Position numbers and translations under genes: made by a program. The notes beneath the pieces are model-generated. The model was not told the DNA's origin, made no database searches, and was given only the letters and a program-made list of their open reading frames with translations. Shown piece after piece: positions 44,714-48,432 of a stretch of DNA of 48,432 nucleotides. Within the stretch, counting starts at the first letter, position 1. The number at the start of each line of letters is the position of its first letter. The stretch is taken from assembly GCA_002803225.1 (NCBI GenBank), contig NXFV01001102.1, positions 1 to 48,432 of the forward strand, in the 5' to 3' direction. The DNA comes from Gamarada debralockiae (taxonomy: Eukaryota > Ascomycota > Leotiomycetes > Helotiales > Hyphodiscaceae).

Positions 44714-46620
44714 ATGCCTTGTCCTTCAATTCCTCTGGATTCCTTTAAGGAAGAGATCCGCGCATGGTTTTTCGATGATCTACTTGATTCAGCAGCTATT
44801 GCAAGCCGTGTATCCCTCCGATTAAATCAGCCTTGTACTCCTTGTACGATCCAAAGGCGTCTTCATGAATGGGGCTTCCACAAAAGAAATAGGATCCAAG
44901 AGACCTCTTAGCTACGATTAAGGATTGCAGTCCTTTTCCAGATGTCCTATACTAATAGGAATATCGTATGACAGCTCCAAAGAGATAACTTAAGAATACT
45001 CTCTGAAAGACAAGTAGCTATAATTAAGAAGAAAATGAATTTGGTCTAGAGAATGACTGTTTGGGAGCGGCGACAAGCAGATGAGCAACTTAAAGGCCTT
45101 GTACGACAGGAGCTCGATAGTAAGGCAATTGAAGGATATGGAAAACGTCTTCTTGAAAAGTGGTTTAGGATGAAGGGCTATGTTACAACTAGAGAGAGTC
45201 TCTTTGCAATCGTCAAACGACTTGATCCTGAGGGATTAGACCGTCGTACAAGAGACCTAAATCAGAGGAAGGGAGAGTATATTGTTCCTAGTCCAAACTA
45301 TCTTTAGTCAATTAATAGGCATAACAAGTTGTCTCCCTTTGGATTTGAGATCTATGTTGCTATTGACATATATTCTCGGTATATCATTTGGATATATATT
45401 GGGATTTCTAATCGTACGGCTCATTCAGTCCTTCAACAGTACCTCCGTATCATTGCAAAGAAAGGGTACTAGCTATATATTATCCGATCTAATTGTAGGA
45501 AAGAAATAGTCCTTATAGCAGAAGTCTACTATACTTTTACTTGTACAATACAAGATAATCCTTAATTTTGCATTTCTAAGTATTAGCTCTACGGGACAAG
45601 TAATAAAAATCAATGGATTGAGTCGTAGTAGTCTTAGCTATAGAAGTCTTAATTATATATATAAAGAGTAAGTTTCTTTGTCTTATATAATAATTTTATA
45701 TTAATCTTTATATTAATTATTTTTATCTCGTACAGTGATTTTATATTAATCTTTATACTAATTATTTTTATCTCGTATAATGATTTTATATTAATCTTTA
45801 TACTAATTATTCTTAAGATTATTTCCTTTATCTCTAGGAATCTTATTAATATAATAACAGGAATTTAGTAGATGTAATTATAATGCTAGTAGTTTATATG
45901 CCTATCGTACGACAGGCCGTAACAGGATACAAAGATCTATAGAATATTTATTATATCCAAAAACAACCTAATTGTCTAAATGCGGTTTCTAGATAGCTAC
46001 AGCTTTTGTATAACAATCCTCTAACTAGAGAATATAAGTTGTATGGGGTCCCAATTGACCTTGAATTTGCTAAGGCGATTAAGGATTTAATAGAGGAGTA
46101 GGGTAAGTCCGTACTTTCTTTACTATAACTTTGTTAATCGCGACGCTTTAATCCCTCGTACGACGATTATAGAAAGAAGATAAGCTAATAGTATAGAATT
46201 AGACGATTACCTTCTAACAGAAACCCTAGATTAGTGCCACTAAGAACTAGTATCGTACGGTATTAACTTAGATACTTTATCTACAGGTAATATTAGTTTT
46301 AATAGGGGAACAGGAAGTAATAAAATGTATGTTCAGGTATATACATACCTTCGGACTATTGTGCGACAATATATCGAGTCAGGAAATACACTTATCTTAT
46401 CAATCTGTTCAAAACCAGAAGGCGAATACAAAGCTGTTATAGCTTTTAGAGGCACCTTGTAGGATATTATTAAGTCCAATACAAACTTCGTATAATAAGG
46501 GGAAGATATTGAGATTTAGCTTACAGCTGAACAAGCATACCCTAAGGAATTTAAGGAAGATAAGCTAACTAATGAAGTCTAGCTAGATATTTAAGTAGAA
46601 TCCCTATACTATCTTAATAA
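44714..46620 (+). mobile_element. Integrase-core (DDE) DNA transposon, RIP-inactivated
   Basis: It opens with an ATG (44714) and an N-terminal helix-turn-helix (RAWFFDDLLDSAAIASRVS, QRRLHEWGFHKRN). It continues through a linker (LRQ/VRQ-ELDSKAIEGYGKRL, RMKGYVTTRE) to a retroviral-integrase-like core at about 45280: GEYIVPSPNYL, then FGFEIYVAIDIYSRYIIWIY, and further on YGTSNKNQWIES. The fold is the fungal integrase-core transposase type (PF24764-like; family name from memory). In the first catalytic block the expected W-S-I-D-G-H-D-K reads stop-S-I-N-R-H-N-K (45301-45330). The expected S-D-R-G block reads SNCR. The changes in the first block are TpG-to-TpA. Frames are lost after 45510. Catalysis is impossible. 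Confidence 0.75.
45691..45812 (+). repeat. 45-bp minisatellite, 2.7 copies
   Basis: Units begin at 45691, 45736 and 45781. The middle unit starts TGATTTTATATTAATCTTTA and ends CTCGTATAA. Copies differ at only a few positions, less than the surrounding decay, so the repeat probably expanded after or during RIP. Confidence 0.8.
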
Positions 46621-48110
46621 TACTTAAATAATTGATCTTTAAATATATTGTACAATAACATTATATCTCATCACTACTTAATTTACCTCGATTCCTCTAA
46701 TATTAAGTCTTCTTTACCTCCCCCTTAAGGGCCTTCTCTTTTAGCCTATACTCTTGCCTTTTACCTAAGGCCAAATCTAAACAAGATCCGCTATATAGCT
46801 TAAAGTGAGCTTAATATAGTTAATAATTAGATTAGAATTAAGGGGGAACTTCGCCCTTATGCTAGTTCTTTGTCCTTAAGCACTTAGGATACAATAACAA
46901 TTAGCCGTACAATCCCTTGACCTCCTTAGCTAATAAGTATTATTCTTATTTAAGAGCTCTTTTACTTTGAGTTTAAGATAGATCGTGAGGTAGACTTAAA
47001 GTCAATTCACAAGCGGAAGCACATTAGTAAGTCTCCTTTTTCTATTATATAATAGTTAATACTAATAATAATTACTAAGTACTTTAACAGTCTAGCAAAC
47101 TAATATCCCTTTAGTCTTAGACTTTAATTTCAATAAAGATAAGAAGAATAATACAATCCCTTAGCTTTTACAAGACTTAGGAGTCAGAATTAAGAATTCT
47201 TGCTATAAATCTTTCGTACGAGATAATCCCTACCTTATCTTTAGTATTAGCTCTCTTTGTTCAAATTCAGCTAAGGTTTCTATTTTAAGCTTCCTTACTT
47301 TTAGTCCTTTTAACGTCTTTAAAATAAAGGATCTTCTTCCCTTTTTAAATAAAGCTATAGTAGGATTAAAGGAGGAATTTGTTATTTATATTATTTCTAA
47401 GGTTAAGATCAAGTGTCTATATCTAAAAGAGTTATATAATAAAGAGATAACAAATCCTAAAGAAAAAGGGAAAGTAAAAAGGAAAAAGCCTTATTTAGTA
47501 TTAAGTTCTCATTAGATTCTTAAGCTAAAAAAGGTTTAATTATAACTTTCACTAAAAAAAGAAAAGGAATCTAACCTTAAAATAAGTAATTTACTATTAT
47601 ATAATAGCCTATACTAATCTTTATATTAATTTAAATAGAATATCTTTGTAAAAGAGAAAGAATAAGACATTAAGAGCGAGGCTCTCACTTTATCTTCTAG
47701 TTGTATACTCTAGAAATCTTAGAAGAAGATAGAAGTAAAGACAAGTAAAAGGAAGAAGTAAAAAGGATTTAAAAGTTTTTGTTTTTTAGTTATATAATAT
47801 AATAAGTATTAGAAATCTAGATTATAATCTCAATTTATTTGTAGTACTTAGCGCCCTATCGTTAGCTAATATAACCTTAGGAAAACCATTAGTATAACTA
47901 TCTTTATCCCTTAAACTCTAGTACTATTTACCCTTAAACTAATGTACTCTACTAGGAAACTTATAGCCTGTTATTCCCTCTCTTATTATGACGGCTGCAC
48001 CAGATAAGACCCAAAGGAATAGGTGAACGCGCGTTTGTATTAAGAATCTAAAGCTAAAGAAAGAAGAAGAAGAAGAAGAGAGCTTTGTAAGAAGCTCGAG
48101 CTTATGTACA
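46621..48110. other. RIP-degraded AT-rich block
   Basis: About 1.5 kb with almost no open frame on either strand, dominated by TA, TAA and TTA words, with isolated CGTACG-like words. Lys-rich fragments around 47390-47600 suggest a former coding region, but no family can be named. A short AGA-rich purine run lies at about 48055-48082. Confidence 0.6.
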
Positions 48111-48432
48111 GGACCTAGGGCTATACTAATACAGGGTCCTTGCTAGCGCGAGCCAACAAAGGCCTTAAATATGGCAGTTCTAGTTGATTTCCCCCGCCTG
48201 GCAGGGGAAATCCAGTATCACGTGATTCACGCGCCGTGATATTCCCCCCCCTGCGAGTAGAACTAACTACAGTTCTAGTAATACAGAGGTTTATTATTGT
48301 CTATATACTCCTTAAATTCTTCCTTTCTAGCCTTGTATTCCTTAATCTAGCACTTTAAGCGCGCTAGTAGTGTGGCAGGGAAATGTGTCTGGAAAGTTGT
48401 TGTTGCCTTACTTTTCAGGTTTTTAGTGGGTC
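48111..48432. other. GC-normal segment with hairpins, possible LTR start
   Basis: Base composition returns to normal here. GATTTCCCC (48186-48194) pairs with GGGGAAATC (48204-48212). TATCACG (48216-48222) pairs with CGTGATA (48235-48241) and overlaps the palindrome ATCACGTGAT (48217-48226). CAGTTCTAGT repeats directly at 48175 and 48270. It may be the end of another element that continues beyond the window. Confidence 0.4.

Noticed and set aside
1..48432. CRISPR array, operons or bacterial ribosome-binding sites
   Set aside because: The spliced genes and RIP show a fungal nuclear genome; no spaced direct-repeat array was seen.

Overview
The window is filamentous ascomycete DNA. The protein-coding genes carry short introns (about 40-150 bp) with GTRNGT-type donors and CTRAC/CTAAY-like branch sites. 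They include fungus-specific families: a Zn2Cys6-type regulator, a HET-domain protein, fungal MFS carriers and a fungal P450. Transposons are wrecked by CpA-to-TpA transitions, the mark of repeat-induced point mutation (RIP). The gene set resembles a Pezizomycotina soil or plant-associated species, possibly Leotiomycetes; that placement is an impression, not a measurement.

Layout. 1-2240 is the 3' end of a RIP-inactivated Ty1/copia element ending in an LTR. 2241-44010 is a gene island. In order it holds: a 5'-truncated fungal transcription factor (2270-4004, +); a PAD1::FDC1 decarboxylase relic (4924-5909, -); a secreted alginate-lyase-like protein (6649-8247, -); an AT-rich gap; an MFS drug/proton antiporter-like carrier (10807-12606, -); a long gap with a MITE-like inverted-repeat unit; an orphan disordered protein (15539-16802, +); an MDR-type oxidoreductase (17656-18894, -) divergent from a cytochrome P450 (19806-21461, +); an LTR relic; a 92-residue forkhead-like mini-protein (22642-22920, +); an MFS monocarboxylate-carrier homologue (24410-26077, -); an FAD phenol-hydroxylase-type monooxygenase (28420-30587, +) tail-to-tail with a glutathionyl-hydroquinone reductase (30804-31887, -); a decayed wax-synthase-like acyltransferase (32838-34221, +); two small genes on the minus strand (35473-36116, broken; 36776-37210); 2-methylcitrate dehydratase (37836-39544, -); a Tc1/mariner relic (about 41080-41811); and a HET-domain gene (42208-43995, -) facing a HET fragment (44212-44442, +). 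44640-48432 is a RIP-destroyed, very AT-rich block containing an integrase-core-type DNA transposon.

How the genes may work together. Several products act on aromatic or quinone-like molecules: the flavin-dependent decarboxylase relic, the phenol-hydroxylase-type monooxygenase, the glutathionyl-hydroquinone reductase, the MDR reductase, the P450 and two carriers. This suggests a detoxification/catabolic or accessory metabolite neighbourhood that has partly decayed: decarboxylase pair collapsed, transcription factor beheaded, acyltransferase dead. That link is inference from proximity. 2-Methylcitrate dehydratase is the only clearly core-metabolic gene. The gene models below were spliced by eye from frame continuity and family conservation, and all total to whole codon numbers. 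No RNA gene or CRISPR array was found.
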